64,000 nt of DNA, from the NCBI RefSeq assembly GCF_026283965.1, contig NZ_JAPDPD010000007.1:1-64000 (forward strand). Reading direction: 5' to 3'. Made by a program: the position numbers and the translations under genes. This document shows, one piece after another, positions 16,815-47,361 of this stretch. Source of the stretch: Dyella subtropica. Its GTDB lineage: Bacteria; Pseudomonadota; Gammaproteobacteria; Xanthomonadales; Rhodanobacteraceae. The stretch's first letter is position 1; each line of letters starts with the position of its first letter. Under the pieces are notes generated by a model, which saw only the letters and a list, made by a program, of their open reading frames with translations, was not told the DNA's origin and did no database searches.

Positions 16815-19463
16815 ATGACCAGTCGCAAATATTCGTGGGGAGTTACCAAGGGTTATCGCAAGGCTTTGCTGCCGCTCGCCGTTTCGATGGCGATGCTGGC
16901 GGGTACAGCCCAGGCGGCGACCGATACGTGGGTGAACACCAAGACGCATCCGGCCATGCAGAAGGCCGCCGCACCCGCCGGTACGTCCACCGTTTCCGCC
17001 ATGGCCGCGAGCAATTCGTCGTGGACCTTGAACATGCGCGGCAACCCAAGCGTGGCCGGCTCGCTGGTGACGCCGTTGGAGCAGAGCAAGCCGCTGCACG
17101 TCGCCGTCAGCCTGAAGCTGCGCAATGCCGATCAGCTGCAGCAGTTCCTGCATGAGCTGGCCACGCCGGGCAGCGCGCACTACGGCAAGTACCTCACGTC
17201 GGCCCAGTTCAAGGCGGCGTACGCGCCGACCGAGCAGCAGGTGCAGACGGTGGTGGCGCATCTGCGCCAGGCTGGCTTCTCCAACATCACCGTGGCACCG
17301 AACAACCTGTTGATCGAAGCCGACGGCCATGCTGGCAACGTGCAGGCAGGTTTCCGCACCACCATGAAGCAGTTCGACTTCCGCGGTCGCCAGCACTTCG
17401 CGAACGACGGCGAGGTGCTGGTGCCTGCGGCACTGGGCGATACCGTGAACGCGGTACTCGGTCTGCAGGACGTCAGCGTCAAGCACACCATGTATCACTT
17501 CATCAAGCCGAATACGGCGGGTGACTTGCATACCAACGTCACCACCCAGGCCACCGGCACCATCACCAGCCACAACCCGACGGAGTTCGCGTCGATCTAC
17601 GACGCCGGCAGCACGCCGACTGCATCGCAGACCAAGGTGGGCATCATCACCTGGGGTGACATGACCCAGACCCTCAGCGATCTGAACACCTTCACCACCA
17701 ACGCAGGCATAGCGGCGGTCAACACGCTGGTGGTCAAGACCGGCAATAGCGCTTATGCCGATGACCCCAACGGCGACGGCGAATGGGATCTGGACAGCCA
17801 GAGCATCACCGGTACGTCCGGCGGCGTGAGTCAATTGATTTTCTACACCGCGCCCAACTGCGATGCGAACGACAGCTGCCTTACCGACGCCGCCATCACC
17901 GCTTCCTACAATCGCGCGGTGACCGACAACGTGGTCAAAGTCATCAACGTCTCGCTGGGCGCAGACGAGACTGCCGCGCACAACTCCGGTACGCAGGCGT
18001 CTGACGACACGGTGTTCCAGCAGGCCGTGGCACAGGGCCAGACCTTCTCGATCTCCTCTGGCGACGAAGGCGTGTACGAAACGGAGCACGGCGTGCTCAC
18101 CGATACGTCGGGCACGGTCACGGCCAACCTGAGTGCGTACTCGGTCAGCGAGCCGGCGACCTCGCCCTACGTAGTGGCCGTGGGCGGCACCACGCTGTCC
18201 ACCACCAACGGCAACGTCTGGGCCGGCGAGACGGTGTGGAACGAGGGTCTGGCGCAGGTCAGCGCTACCGACACGCGTCAGCGCCTGTGGTCGACCGGCG
18301 GCGGCGTCAGCGTGTTCGAGAACGCGCCGGCCTGGCAGACCACCGCGCTGGGTTCATCGGTGACCAAGCGTGTGCTGCCTGACGTGGCGTTCGATGCCGC
18401 GCAGTCCAGCGGTGCGCAGATCGTCTACCAGGGCAGCGTCGCGCAGATCGGCGGCACCAGCCTGGCCTCGCCGATCTTTGTCGGCGTGTGGGCGCGTCTG
18501 CAGTCCGCCAACAACAACAGCCTGCCGTTCCCTTCGTCCAAGATGTATGCGGACTTCCCGAACCATCCCGAGCTGCTGCACGACGTCACTTCGGGCAACA
18601 ACGGCTACAACGGCTACGGCTACAACGCGGCGGCGGGTTGGGACTACACCACCGGTTGGGGCAGCCTGGACATCGCCAAGCTCAACGCCTTTGCGGCGGC
18701 GAACTGGGCACCGGGCGGCAGCACGGGTGGTACGCCGACGGCCAACTTCGGCTTCACCACCAGCGGCCTCACCGCGAACTTCACCGACAGCTCCACCGAT
18801 AGCGGCGGCACTATTTCGTCGCACTCGTGGACCTTTGGCGATGGCGGTACCTCCACCGCCACCAGTCCGAGCCATACGTATGCGGCCGCCGGCACTTACA
18901 GCGCGACCGAAACGGTAACCGACAGCGCCAACGGCAAGACCAGCAGCAAGACGGCGTCGGTGACGGTCAGCGGCGGTGGCGGTCCGACGCAGTTGCTGGG
19001 CAACACCGGCTTCGAAACCGGTGCGGCGGCGCCGTGGTCGATCAGCTCAGGCGCGCTGTGCAGCAACAGCACCTGCAGCGGTGAAACCGCGCATGCCGGC
19101 AGCTGGTTTGTGTGGCTGGACGGTTATGGCAGCACGCATACCGACACCTTGTCGCAGCAGGTCGCTATCCCGGCCGGCAAAACCTCGGCCACGCTGACGT
19201 TCTATCTGCACATCGACACGGCCGAGACCACCACCACCACCGCGTACGACAAGTTGAACGTGCAGGTGCTCAACAGCAGCGGCACCGTGCTGAAGACGCT
19301 GGCTACGTACTCCAACCTCAACGCGGCGTCGGGCTATGCCCTGCGTACGTTCGATCTCAGCGCCTACATCGGCCAGACCGTGACCCTCAAGTTCACGGGC
19401 ACCGAAGACGCATCGCTGCAGACTTCGTTCGTGGTCGACGACGTCAACTTGAACGTGCAGTAA
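16815..19463 (+). CDS. secreted S53 (sedolisin) serine-carboxyl peptidase with PKD domain
   Basis: Encodes 882 residues from the ATG at 16815 ([13 protein letters not shown]), preferred to the ATG at 16755 because of the adjacent gttagga site and a proper signal peptide ending near AQAA (residue ~35). The pro-kumamolisin activation domain covers roughly 75-225. The catalytic domain carries the sedolisin triad: Glu323 and Asp327 in GEWDLDSQ and Ser549 in [12 protein letters not shown] domain follows at ~640-720 ([19 protein letters not shown]). The C-terminal ~155 residues form a jelly-roll domain (GNTGFETG...FVVDDVNL). Expected to be an acid-active extracellular endopeptidase, autoactivated by prodomain removal, whose C-terminal domains bind substrate or surfaces. 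Flanked by a long AT-rich upstream region and a strong terminator. Confidence 0.95.
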   Translation: MTSRKYSWGVTKGYRKALLPLAVSMAMLAGTAQAATDTWVNTKTHPAMQKAAAPAGTSTVSAMAASNSSWTLNMRGNPSVAGSLVTPLEQSKPLHVAVSLKLRNADQLQQFLHELATPGSAHYGKYLTSAQFKAAYAPTEQQVQTVVAHLRQAGFSNITVAPNNLLIEADGHAGNVQAGFRTTMKQFDFRGRQHFANDGEVLVPAALGDTVNAVLGLQDVSVKHTMYHFIKPNTAGDLHTNVTTQATGTITSHNPTEFASIYDAGSTPTASQTKVGIITWGDMTQTLSDLNTFTTNAGIAAVNTLVVKTGNSAYADDPNGDGEWDLDSQSITGTSGGVSQLIFYTAPNCDANDSCLTDAAITASYNRAVTDNVVKVINVSLGADETAAHNSGTQASDDTVFQQAVAQGQTFSISSGDEGVYETEHGVLTDTSGTVTANLSAYSVSEPATSPYVVAVGGTTLSTTNGNVWAGETVWNEGLAQVSATDTRQRLWSTGGGVSVFENAPAWQTTALGSSVTKRVLPDVAFDAAQSSGAQIVYQGSVAQIGGTSLASPIFVGVWARLQSANNNSLPFPSSKMYADFPNHPELLHDVTSGNNGYNGYGYNAAAGWDYTTGWGSLDIAKLNAFAAANWAPGGSTGGTPTANFGFTTSGLTANFTDSSTDSGGTISSHSWTFGDGGTSTATSPSHTYAAAGTYSATETVTDSANGKTSSKTASVTVSGGGGPTQLLGNTGFETGAAAPWSISSGALCSNSTCSGETAHAGSWFVWLDGYGSTHTDTLSQQVAIPAGKTSATLTFYLHIDTAETTTTTAYDKLNVQVLNSSGTVLKTLATYSNLNAASGYALRTFDLSAYIGQTVTLKFTGTEDASLQTSFVVDDVNLNVQ

Positions 19464-19479
19464 GGCTTGCTTGAAATGA

Positions 19480-19517
19480 AACAGGCCCGGTCAGCGATGA
19501 CCGGGCCTGTTTTCTTT
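19480..19517 (+). terminator. terminator after the S53 peptidase gene
   Basis: aacaggcccggtca-gcga-tgaccgggcctgtt is a perfect 14-bp stem with a 4-base loop, followed by ttcttt. It also lies 3' of the convergent asparaginase-like gene and may serve both. Confidence 0.92.
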
Positions 19518-19532
19518 GTGGACTGCGATGGC

Positions 19533-20024
19533 TTAGCCGTTGGCCTCTTCGAAACGATTCGCGTCGCGGTTCTTGCGCACCTTGGCCGGGTCCCACACAC
19601 GGCCGTTCATGGTGATGTAGACGCCATCGGGCAGCGTCTGCACGGCGGCGACAGCGCAGCCGATGTTGAATACCGCATCCGAGCCCTGAAAGCGCGCAGG
19701 GTTCAGCGCGCCGGTCAGCACGATCACCTTGCCCTTGATGCTGGCCAGTTCGCGCGCCGTTTCCACCATGGTGTCGGTGCCGTGGGTGACCAGCACGTGG
19801 CGATGCGGCTGCGCTTCGATGGTGGAGCGCACCAGCGCGCGGTCTTCGTCGCCCATGTGCAGGCTGTCCTTGCGCAGGATCGGGATCACGTCGAACTGGA
19901 AGGCCACGCCGAGCTGGCTGAGGATATCGCCGATCTGCGGGGCGCCGATCTTGTAGTCCGACTTGTCGTCGAAGTAGATCTTGTCGATGGTGCCGCCGGT
20001 GGTGACGATGGTCAGGTGCTGCAT
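19533..20024 (-). CDS. asparaginase N-terminal-domain protein (half-length)
   Basis: Encodes 163 residues from the ATG at 20024 (MQHLTIVTTGGTIDKIYFDD). It contains both active-site threonine motifs of type I/II L-asparaginases: TTGGTID at the N-terminus and VTHGTDTMVETARELA at ~80-95, followed by VIVLTGALNPARF. The usual C-terminal domain (~130-150 residues), which supplies dimer contacts, is absent. The frame ends cleanly at RFEEANG, with no remnant of a second domain before the terminator. Short proteins of this kind are annotated in other Xanthomonadales, so it is probably a stable family rather than a truncation. Activity is unproven. Confidence 0.82.
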   Translation of the reverse strand: MQHLTIVTTGGTIDKIYFDDKSDYKIGAPQIGDILSQLGVAFQFDVIPILRKDSLHMGDEDRALVRSTIEAQPHRHVLVTHGTDTMVETARELASIKGKVIVLTGALNPARFQGSDAVFNIGCAVAAVQTLPDGVYITMNGRVWDPAKVRKNRDANRFEEANG

Positions 20025-20062
20025 GTTGGGATGGCCATGGTGTGGGGGCGGGATAGTTTAAG

Positions 20063-20239
20063 TGTAGGAGCCCACCCTGTGGGCGACAAACCGGCAGGAC
20101 TGCCGGTTTGCAGGGGAGGCCGCCCGAAGAGCGAGGGCTATGGATAGCCCGAGTGGAACGGCCCGAGCGGGCCGCGCTCTTAGGACGCACCACCCAAGCC
20201 GCATCGCAAGGAATTTCGCGCACAGGGTGCGCTCCTACA
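20063..20239. repeat. GTAGGAGC-type extragenic repeat, copy 3
   Basis: tgtaggagcccaccctgtgg gcgacaaaccggcaggactg at the left and ttcgcgcacagggtgcgctc ctaca at the right form inverted ends. The inner ccggcaggactgccgg is itself a hairpin. It fills most of the 367-bp gap between the asparaginase-like gene and the 3' end of the NRPS gene. The rest of the gap (20240-20391) holds only a short motif shared with 54421-54449. Confidence 0.75.
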
Positions 20240-20391
20240 GGAGCAGGGTGAGGTCCAGAAGGCTTGCAGGCTCCACCCTGCGAACCTTCTGAACATGATG
20301 ACGCCTGTGCTGAATAGATCAGAGCATCCCGAGATCAAGGCTGGCTCCGTCAAATTTCCTCGGTGCTTTGAAGCTCGACCGCCCTGATTCG

Positions 20392-40812
<20,421 letters not shown>

Positions 40813-41678
40813 GGGGCGTTATCCGAATCGAAGGCGCAAAGGTCTATCCACCGGGGAAGGCGGAGTGTGGGGAGGCTTGGAGCGATGAAAGTGGGGCGGT
40901 ACTTGGCCTCACTAATCAAAGGAATTCGCTATGGCGCTGTTTGGCGAACTGTGCGCTGGAGCTGGCCGTGTTTCCGGTCGCGCCACGGACGGTGGCTGCC
41001 ACGTCTTATTCGTTGCTTCACTCGTGCGGTTACTCGGCAAATGAGAGTTGCAAAAGAAAGCCGTCCGGCCCATTCAATGGAGCCGAATGCATGTGTCAGC
41101 AGTGACGTTATGGCGACGGAAGGAAGTCGCTAGCGCGAAGCAGCTCTATCGTCGCCGTGCAAGGCCATGCGATGGCGGCGGAGGATCTGTAGTGAGCGTG
41201 CTCATTCTTTTTGTCCGTCCTTGGGAATCTCGTTGACGCCCCTTTGGGGCGTGTTTCGCATGGCAACCAAACCGTTGTGTATTGGATGGCCGGCGGCATG
41301 TCCTGGTGCCGCAGGGTGCTTCAGGTTTTCCTTGACGTCCCATCCCGAAATCAAACAAGTCGAGAAGCATTGGCGTGGTCCCTACCGGACTGAAGTGTGC
41401 GCGATCCGTGTGACACATCGACATGAATGGTTCTTTCTTGGGCCAGACTGGCGCCGGGGCAATCCGAATGACGGGCACCACAAGGCACTCGATACGGGTT
41501 GTGCCTTGCGGTGATCGATGGAGTCGCGTGCCGGTGGCAGTGCGGGTTTTTCGGCCGGCGCATTGTGTATGGGCGTGGCTGACGCTGGATGCGCCATAAG
41601 TCACGCGCAAATTTGTGAAGTGGCGCACGCGAAAATGGCTGGTCGTCACGAATTCCAAACACCCATTCCGTTACTCGA
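40813..41678. other. 866-bp region without a supported gene, upstream of the NRPS gene
   Basis: No frame here has a recognisable product. The longest, 170 codons on the minus strand (41146-41658), is rich in Arg, His, Thr and Pro and shows no motif. The base composition is less GC-rich than the neighbours. Given the broken 5' end of the synthetase, this may be the scar of a deletion; the promoter that now drives the synthetase must lie here. No hairpin with a T run and no palindromic operator was noticed. Confidence 0.4.
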
Positions 41679-43316
41679 CTAGAGCAGTAGCGTGGTGTCT
41701 GTGATGTTGGGGGAGGCGAGGCGGTCCAACCCGTGAATGACGAATCGACGCAATGCTGCGCCTGGTCGCATGTCGCCGCGCTGCTTCGACCATGCTGCCT
41801 GTCGCGCCAGCAAGGCGGCAGCGGCGCAGCGTGCGAGGGTGAAGGCGAGGCCGCGGGCGCCGGCCTCCAGGGTATCTCGCTGCTGGCCGTGGGTGTCGAG
41901 CCAGTGCATGGCGGCGTCGAGTACGTGGTGGATGGCGCTGGCGGCGTGCATGTCGTCGTTGTCGGCGAGCCAGTGGTCGAAGACCTCTTGCAGTGCCGTG
42001 GGCGCTTTGCCGGTGAGGGCGCGCAGGCTATCTAGCGACAGTACGTTGGTGGTGCCTTCCCAGATGGCGTAGACCTGCGCGTCGCGCAGGAGTTGGGGGA
42101 GGCCTGTGTCTTCGATGTAGCCGGCGCCGCCGAAGCATTCCATGGCTTCCGAGCAGAGCTTTACGGCGAGCTTGCCGGTCCACAGTTTGGCCAGTGGCGT
42201 GAGCAGGCGTAGCAGGGCGGCTTCTTGGGGCGTGGCGTCGTCGTGTTCGACGCGGCCGAGCAGGTGGGCGACTTCGAAGGCGAGGGCGAAGGCGCCTTCA
42301 AACTCGGCCTGCATACCCGCCAGCGTGTGTGCGTGCAGTGGCTGTTCGGCCAGCGACTTGCCGAAGGCTTGACGACGGCGTGCGTAGTCGCGCGCCAGGT
42401 GGATGGCGCGCGCCATGCTGGCGACGGCGCAGATCGCATTCCAGCTGCGCGTAACGTTGAGCATCGGCGCTACCTGGCGCACGCCATGGGCCAGTTCGCC
42501 CACGGGCCAGGCGGGCAGGCCGTCGAGGTGGATCTCGGCGGTGGGTAGTTCGTGGGTGCCGAGTTTGTCTTTGAGACGGTCGATGGTTAGCTGCGGTTTG
42601 CGCTGCTGGCCGTTCATGGTTTCCACGTAGAACAGCGCCAGCGCGGCTGCACCGCTATCGCCACCTTCGGGGCGGGCAAGGGCCAGCGCCGCTTCGCCGA
42701 CGACCGCCGAGCTGAACCATTTGCGTCCGTACAAACGCCACTGGCCGTCGGTATCGCGTCGCGCCATCGTCTCGGTGTTGCCGACGTCGGAGCCGCCGGG
42801 GGTTTCGGTCATCCATTGGCCGCTGAGCCAGAACGTGGCGGGGTCGCGGCTGAGGAAATGCGGCAAGGCGCGGTCGATCAATGCGCGGTTGCCGGAGGCT
42901 TTCAGCGCGGTGGCGGCACCGTCGGTCATCGCCAGCGGGCAGGTGTAGAACTCGCTGGCCAGGTGATAGAGGTAGACGCGGGCGAATTCTTCAAGGCGCG
43001 CGCAGGGATGGCTTTCGTGGCCGGCGGCGAGCACGGCGTGGCGCGTGGTGAGCTGGGGGCCTTCCTGCCAGGCCGTGGTCAGTTCGATGCGATCCACGCG
43101 GCGGCCCCAGGCATCCCACTGGGTGAGTATCGGTTTGTGTCGCGTGCTGGCGCATGCGCGATGCCAGGCCAGTAGTGCGTAGTCGCCCAGGGCGTCGAGG
43201 TCGGCGTCGAGAGCGGCGCGACGCTCGATCGGCAGGCAGCGATCGAGCAGGGCGGTCAGCAGCCGATCGTCACGATACGGATGCGCCAGTTGCGGGGCGT
43301 CTTGCAGGAATCCCAT
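41679..43316 (-). CDS. AidB-like acyl-CoA dehydrogenase
   Basis: Encodes 545 residues from the ATG at 43316 (MGFLQDAPQLAHPYRDD), with gggag seven bases upstream. The length fits the AidB subfamily (~540) rather than ordinary acyl-CoA dehydrogenases (~380). Motifs: SGQWMTETPGGSDVG, FSSAVVGEAALALARPEG, KDKLGTHELPTAEIHLDG, the FAD-domain ARRRQAFGKSL, and ECFGGAGYIEDTGLPQLLRDAQVYAIWEGTTNV split by normal spacing. In E. coli AidB binds FAD and DNA and is part of the adaptive response to alkylation. Here no ada or alkB is adjacent, so a role in acyl-CoA metabolism is equally possible. The gene is monocistronic between a REP-like repeat and the NRPS upstream gap. Confidence 0.87.
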   Translation of the reverse strand: MGFLQDAPQLAHPYRDDRLLTALLDRCLPIERRAALDADLDALGDYALLAWHRACASTRHKPILTQWDAWGRRVDRIELTTAWQEGPQLTTRHAVLAAGHESHPCARLEEFARVYLYHLASEFYTCPLAMTDGAATALKASGNRALIDRALPHFLSRDPATFWLSGQWMTETPGGSDVGNTETMARRDTDGQWRLYGRKWFSSAVVGEAALALARPEGGDSGAAALALFYVETMNGQQRKPQLTIDRLKDKLGTHELPTAEIHLDGLPAWPVGELAHGVRQVAPMLNVTRSWNAICAVASMARAIHLARDYARRRQAFGKSLAEQPLHAHTLAGMQAEFEGAFALAFEVAHLLGRVEHDDATPQEAALLRLLTPLAKLWTGKLAVKLCSEAMECFGGAGYIEDTGLPQLLRDAQVYAIWEGTTNVLSLDSLRALTGKAPTALQEVFDHWLADNDDMHAASAIHHVLDAAMHWLDTHGQQRDTLEAGARGLAFTLARCAAAALLARQAAWSKQRGDMRPGAALRRFVIHGLDRLASPNITDTTLLL

Positions 43317-43364
43317 GGAGAGGCTCCCAGGTATGCACCCCAGAAGTATAGGCGTCTGCGTTTT

Positions 43365-43504
43365 TGTAGGAGCGCACCCTGTGCGCGACAACCCGGCAGG
43401 ACTGCCGGGTTGCACGGGATAAGCCGCCCGGAAGGGCCGCGTTTTGACCAGCGCAGAACAAAACAGGCTCCGCTTCGCGGAGCTTTCGCCCACAGGGTGG
43501 GCTC

Positions 43505-43508
<4 letters not shown>
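43365..43508. repeat. GTAGGAGC-type extragenic repeat, copy 4
   Basis: tgtaggagcgcaccctgtgc gcgacaacccggcaggactg at the left and tttcgcccacagggtgggct cctac at the right form inverted ends, with an inner cccggcaggactgccggg hairpin. It overlaps the last codons of the DUF2069 gene (stop at 43505) by four bases. Confidence 0.78.
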
Positions 43509-44469
<961 letters not shown>

Positions 44470-44554
44470 TCAATGCCAATGGGTTAGTGTACCGGTCGAT
44501 TCCGCCCATGTTGCCGACGCGCACCAAGGCGATGGCAGCCGAAGAGGGAAAGCC

Positions 44555-45817
44555 ATGAACTGGCGTTTCGACCGCGACCGCACTACCAGCTTCAGCCGTT
44601 TCATGTGGCAGCGCTTCATCGATGACAAGTGCTTCGAGACGGCAGGCGCGCTTTCCTACACCACACTCGTCTCGCTGGTGCCGCTGACGGTGGCGGTGCT
44701 GGCGATGTTTTCCGCGTTTCCGGTGTTCGCCGAATGGCGCAACACGCTGATCAATTTCGTCTTCAACTTTGTGCCGGCGGCAGCGGATACGGTGAAGAAC
44801 ACGTTGCTGGCGTTCGCCGATAACGCCAGCAAGCTCACCGGCATCAGCGTGATCGTGATGCTGTTCAGCGCAGTATCGATGATGATCAGCATCGAGGATC
44901 GTCTCAATCGCATCTGGCGCGTGCATCAGCCGCGCGGCTGGGGCCCACGGCTGCTGTTGTACTGGGCTGCGTTGACACTGGGGCCGATCCTGGTGGTCGG
45001 TGGTCTGGCGGCCAGTTCCTATGTCACTGCGCTGCCTTTGCTGAAGAGTGCCGTCGAGCAACTCAGCTTCGGCGCCCGTTTGCTGGGTTTGCTGCCGTTC
45101 GTGGTGACCTTCATCACGCTGTGGCTGTTGTACACCGTGGTGCCGAATCGCCGAGTGTCGTTGAAGCATGCGGCGGTGGGTGCGGCGCTTGGCGCGGTGT
45201 TGTTCGAGATCGCGCGCTGGGGTTTCGAGCTGTTCGTTCGGCATGCGCAGACCTATCAGCAGATTTACGGTGCGGCGCTGGCTGCGTTGCCGATCCTGCT
45301 GTTGTGGATCTACTTGTCCTGGATCATCGTGATCCTCGGCGCTTCGATAGCGGCGTCGATTTCGGCGTACGAGTATCAGGTGCCCAGCGAATGCCTGCCC
45401 GAAGGTTCCGAGTTTCTCGGTCTGCTGGTGGTGTTGCGGCATTTCGTGGAGGCGCAGCGCAACGGCGAGAGCGTGGATGTGGCCACGGTGCGGATGCAGG
45501 AGCCTTATCTGCGCAGTGCGTCGATCACGGTGTTCTTCGATGATCTGCAACGCGCCGATCTGATCCAGCGCAGCGAGACAGGCGGCTGGCTGCTCAGCCG
45601 CAGTCTCGATGCGACCGACCTGCTGCGTGTTTACCGCCATGCGGGTTACCGTCTTCCCCTCCATCCGGTGCAAGAAGCGCAGGCACTGAGTATTCAACTG
45701 CCCGATGAGCTGCTTCAGCTGCTCGACAAGGTCGCCGACATGCTGAAGGGAACGTTGGGCACTAAACTCGACCAGGCTTATCCGCCGCCCATCGAATCGA
45801 AGGAAATCGTTGTATGA
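44555..45817 (+). CDS. YihY/BrkB family inner-membrane protein
   Basis: Encodes 420 residues from the ATG at 44555, preceded by gagggaaa. The N-terminal ~280 residues contain six transmembrane helices with the family signature FIDDKCFETAGALSYTTLVSLVPL and LTGISVIVMLFSAVSMMISIEDRLNRIW. The C-terminal ~130 residues are soluble and resemble a winged-helix segment (DDLQRADLIQRSETGGWLLSRS). It was formerly mislabelled RNase BN; no enzymatic activity is established. Its stop codon overlaps the thioredoxin-like gene start (ATGA), forming an operon through the acylphosphatase gene. Confidence 0.9.
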   Translation: MNWRFDRDRTTSFSRFMWQRFIDDKCFETAGALSYTTLVSLVPLTVAVLAMFSAFPVFAEWRNTLINFVFNFVPAAADTVKNTLLAFADNASKLTGISVIVMLFSAVSMMISIEDRLNRIWRVHQPRGWGPRLLLYWAALTLGPILVVGGLAASSYVTALPLLKSAVEQLSFGARLLGLLPFVVTFITLWLLYTVVPNRRVSLKHAAVGAALGAVLFEIARWGFELFVRHAQTYQQIYGAALAALPILLLWIYLSWIIVILGASIAASISAYEYQVPSECLPEGSEFLGLLVVLRHFVEAQRNGESVDVATVRMQEPYLRSASITVFFDDLQRADLIQRSETGGWLLSRSLDATDLLRVYRHAGYRLPLHPVQEAQALSIQLPDELLQLLDKVADMLKGTLGTKLDQAYPPPIESKEIVV

Positions 45818-46290
45818 AGTGGCTTCCCTCTCTCGCCTTTGCCGCCCTTCTGGGTGTCGCATCCGTCGCCCAGGCCGCGATGCCGGTGCAGCCCACGCTC
45901 AAGGTCACCACGCTGGACGGCAAGCCGTACGATCTCGCCGCGCAGCGCGGCAAGTATGTGATCGTGAACTACTGGGCGACCTGGTGCGTGCCGTGCGTCA
46001 AGGAGATGCCCGACATTTCGCGTTTCGTCACGGCGCACAAGGACAAGGTCGAAGCGATCGGCCTGGCCTATGAGGACACCGACAAGGCGGACATCCAGGC
46101 CTTCCTCGCCAAGCATCCAGTGAGCTACCCGATCGCTCAGGTCACACTGGACAAGCCAGTGCAGGATTTCGACGAACCGCGTGGCCTGCCCACCACCTGG
46201 CTGATCGGGCCGGATGGCAAGGTGGCCAAGCGCTTCGTTGGGCCGGTGACCGAGGCCTCGCTCAGCGAAGCGATCGGCCTGAGCAAGTAA
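45814..46290 (+). CDS. periplasmic TlpA/ResA-like thioredoxin family protein
   Basis: Encodes 158 residues. Signal peptide MKWLPSLAFAALLGVASVAQA, then a thioredoxin fold with the redox motif WATWCVPCVKEMP (two Cys separated by Val-Pro) and the cis-Pro loop GLPTTWLIGPDG. It is probably a thiol-disulfide oxidoreductase acting outside the inner membrane, for example in cytochrome c or copper protein maturation; partners are not encoded nearby. Its start overlaps the YihY stop by four bases, and the acylphosphatase follows 10 bases after its stop. Confidence 0.9.
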   Translation: MKWLPSLAFAALLGVASVAQAAMPVQPTLKVTTLDGKPYDLAAQRGKYVIVNYWATWCVPCVKEMPDISRFVTAHKDKVEAIGLAYEDTDKADIQAFLAKHPVSYPIAQVTLDKPVQDFDEPRGLPTTWLIGPDGKVAKRFVGPVTEASLSEAIGLSK

Positions 46291-46300
46291 GGGGCTTGCC

Positions 46301-46567
46301 ATGGCCGCTGCGCGCTTTCTGGTCGGCGGACGAGTGCAGGGCGTGTTCTATCGCGCCAGCGCTCGCGAGCAGGCGCTGATGCTTGGCTTGAGCGGCCACG
46401 CCAGGAACCTGCCGGACGGGCGTGTCGAAGTGTTGGCCTGCGGCAGCGAGCCTGCGATCGATGCGCTGGAGCGCTGGCTATGGGAAGGGCCTCCAGCGGC
46501 CCGGGTGGACGAGGTGACGCGTGAGGCCTGGTCGGGTCCCGCGCCGAAAGGGTTTCACACGGCTTAG
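46301..46567 (+). CDS. acyP: acylphosphatase
   Basis: Encodes 88 residues. The substrate loop GRVQGVFYRASAREQA contains the catalytic Arg of the VQGVxYR motif. LSGHARNLPDGRVEVLACG carries the catalytic Asn of the GxxRNLPDG motif. It hydrolyses acyl phosphates such as acetyl phosphate or 1,3-bisphosphoglycerate. The length is typical (~90). Its TAG stop shares two bases with the TAA stop of the convergent PPK2 gene, so the two coding regions overlap tail to tail by four bases. Confidence 0.95.
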   Translation: MAAARFLVGGRVQGVFYRASAREQALMLGLSGHARNLPDGRVEVLACGSEPAIDALERWLWEGPPAARVDEVTREAWSGPAPKGFHTA

Positions 46568-47337
46568 AACGTACTCGGCACCCATAGAGCCTTGTCGGTC
46601 ACCTTCTCGCGCTTCGGTTTGCCTTTGAGTTTGGCCAGCTTGATCGCCGGCACGGTTTCGTCGTGGCGTGGGATCTGTTCCAGCAGGTGGCGGATCAGAT
46701 TGATGCGGCCGCGCTTCTGATCGTTGAAATCCACCACGAACCACGGTGCGTTTGGGCTATGCGTGCGCTCGATCAGGGTGTCGCGCAGATGGCCGATCTC
46801 GGCGTATTTCCCGCGCGAGGCGAGATCGACCGGCGACAGCTTCCAGCGCTTCAGCGGGTCCTTGGCGCGATCACTAAAGCGCTGCTCCTGTTCTTCCTGG
46901 TCCACCGCCAGCCAGTACTTGATCAGGATGATGCCGTCGTCGGTGAGCAGTTTTTCGAAGGCGGGCACGGCCTGCATGAAGGCGTCGTACTCCTCCTTGC
47001 TGCAGAAGCCCATGGCCGGCTCCACCACGGCGCGGTTGTACCAGCTGCGATCGAACAGTACGAATTCGCCCGCCGAAGGCAGATGTTCCACATAGCGCTG
47101 GAAGTACCACTGGGTGGCCTCGCGCTCGTCCGGTTTCGCTAACGCGACGACGCGGTAGCCGCGGGTATCCATCGACTCGGTGATGGCCTTGATGGTGCCG
47201 CCCTTGCCGGCGGCGTCGCGGCCTTCGAAGATCACCATCAGCCGTTTGCCGTTGCGCTTGAGCCAGCGGTGCAGGCCGGCCAGCTCCACTTGCAGTTCTT
47301 CCATGATGTTGCGATAGCGTTTGTCCGTCTTGGCCAT
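46564..47337 (-). CDS. ppk2: polyphosphate kinase 2 family protein
   Basis: Encodes 257 residues. The P-loop FEGRDAAGKGG, the lid segment, and the Walker B-like VLFDRSWYNRAVVEPAMGF are the defining motifs of single-domain (class I-size) PPK2. Other conserved pieces are TQWYFQRYVEHLP, KYWLAVDQEEQ and RWKLSPVDLASRGKY. It transfers phosphate between polyphosphate and nucleoside diphosphates or monophosphates; direction and nucleotide preference cannot be read. It is immediately downstream (24 bases) of the GT41 gene on the same strand, and its 3' end overlaps acyP. Confidence 0.93.
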   Translation of the reverse strand: MAKTDKRYRNIMEELQVELAGLHRWLKRNGKRLMVIFEGRDAAGKGGTIKAITESMDTRGYRVVALAKPDEREATQWYFQRYVEHLPSAGEFVLFDRSWYNRAVVEPAMGFCSKEEYDAFMQAVPAFEKLLTDDGIILIKYWLAVDQEEQEQRFSDRAKDPLKRWKLSPVDLASRGKYAEIGHLRDTLIERTHSPNAPWFVVDFNDQKRGRINLIRHLLEQIPRHDETVPAIKLAKLKGKPKREKVTDKALWVPSTF

Positions 47338-47361
47338 GGCGATTCCTAGAGGGTTTGATTC

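Noticed and set aside
41146-41658. 170-codon minus-strand open frame upstream of the NRPS gene
   Set aside because: Composition is dominated by Arg, His, Pro and Thr without motifs, there is no ribosome site, and several other frames of similar quality overlap it. Probably noncoding.
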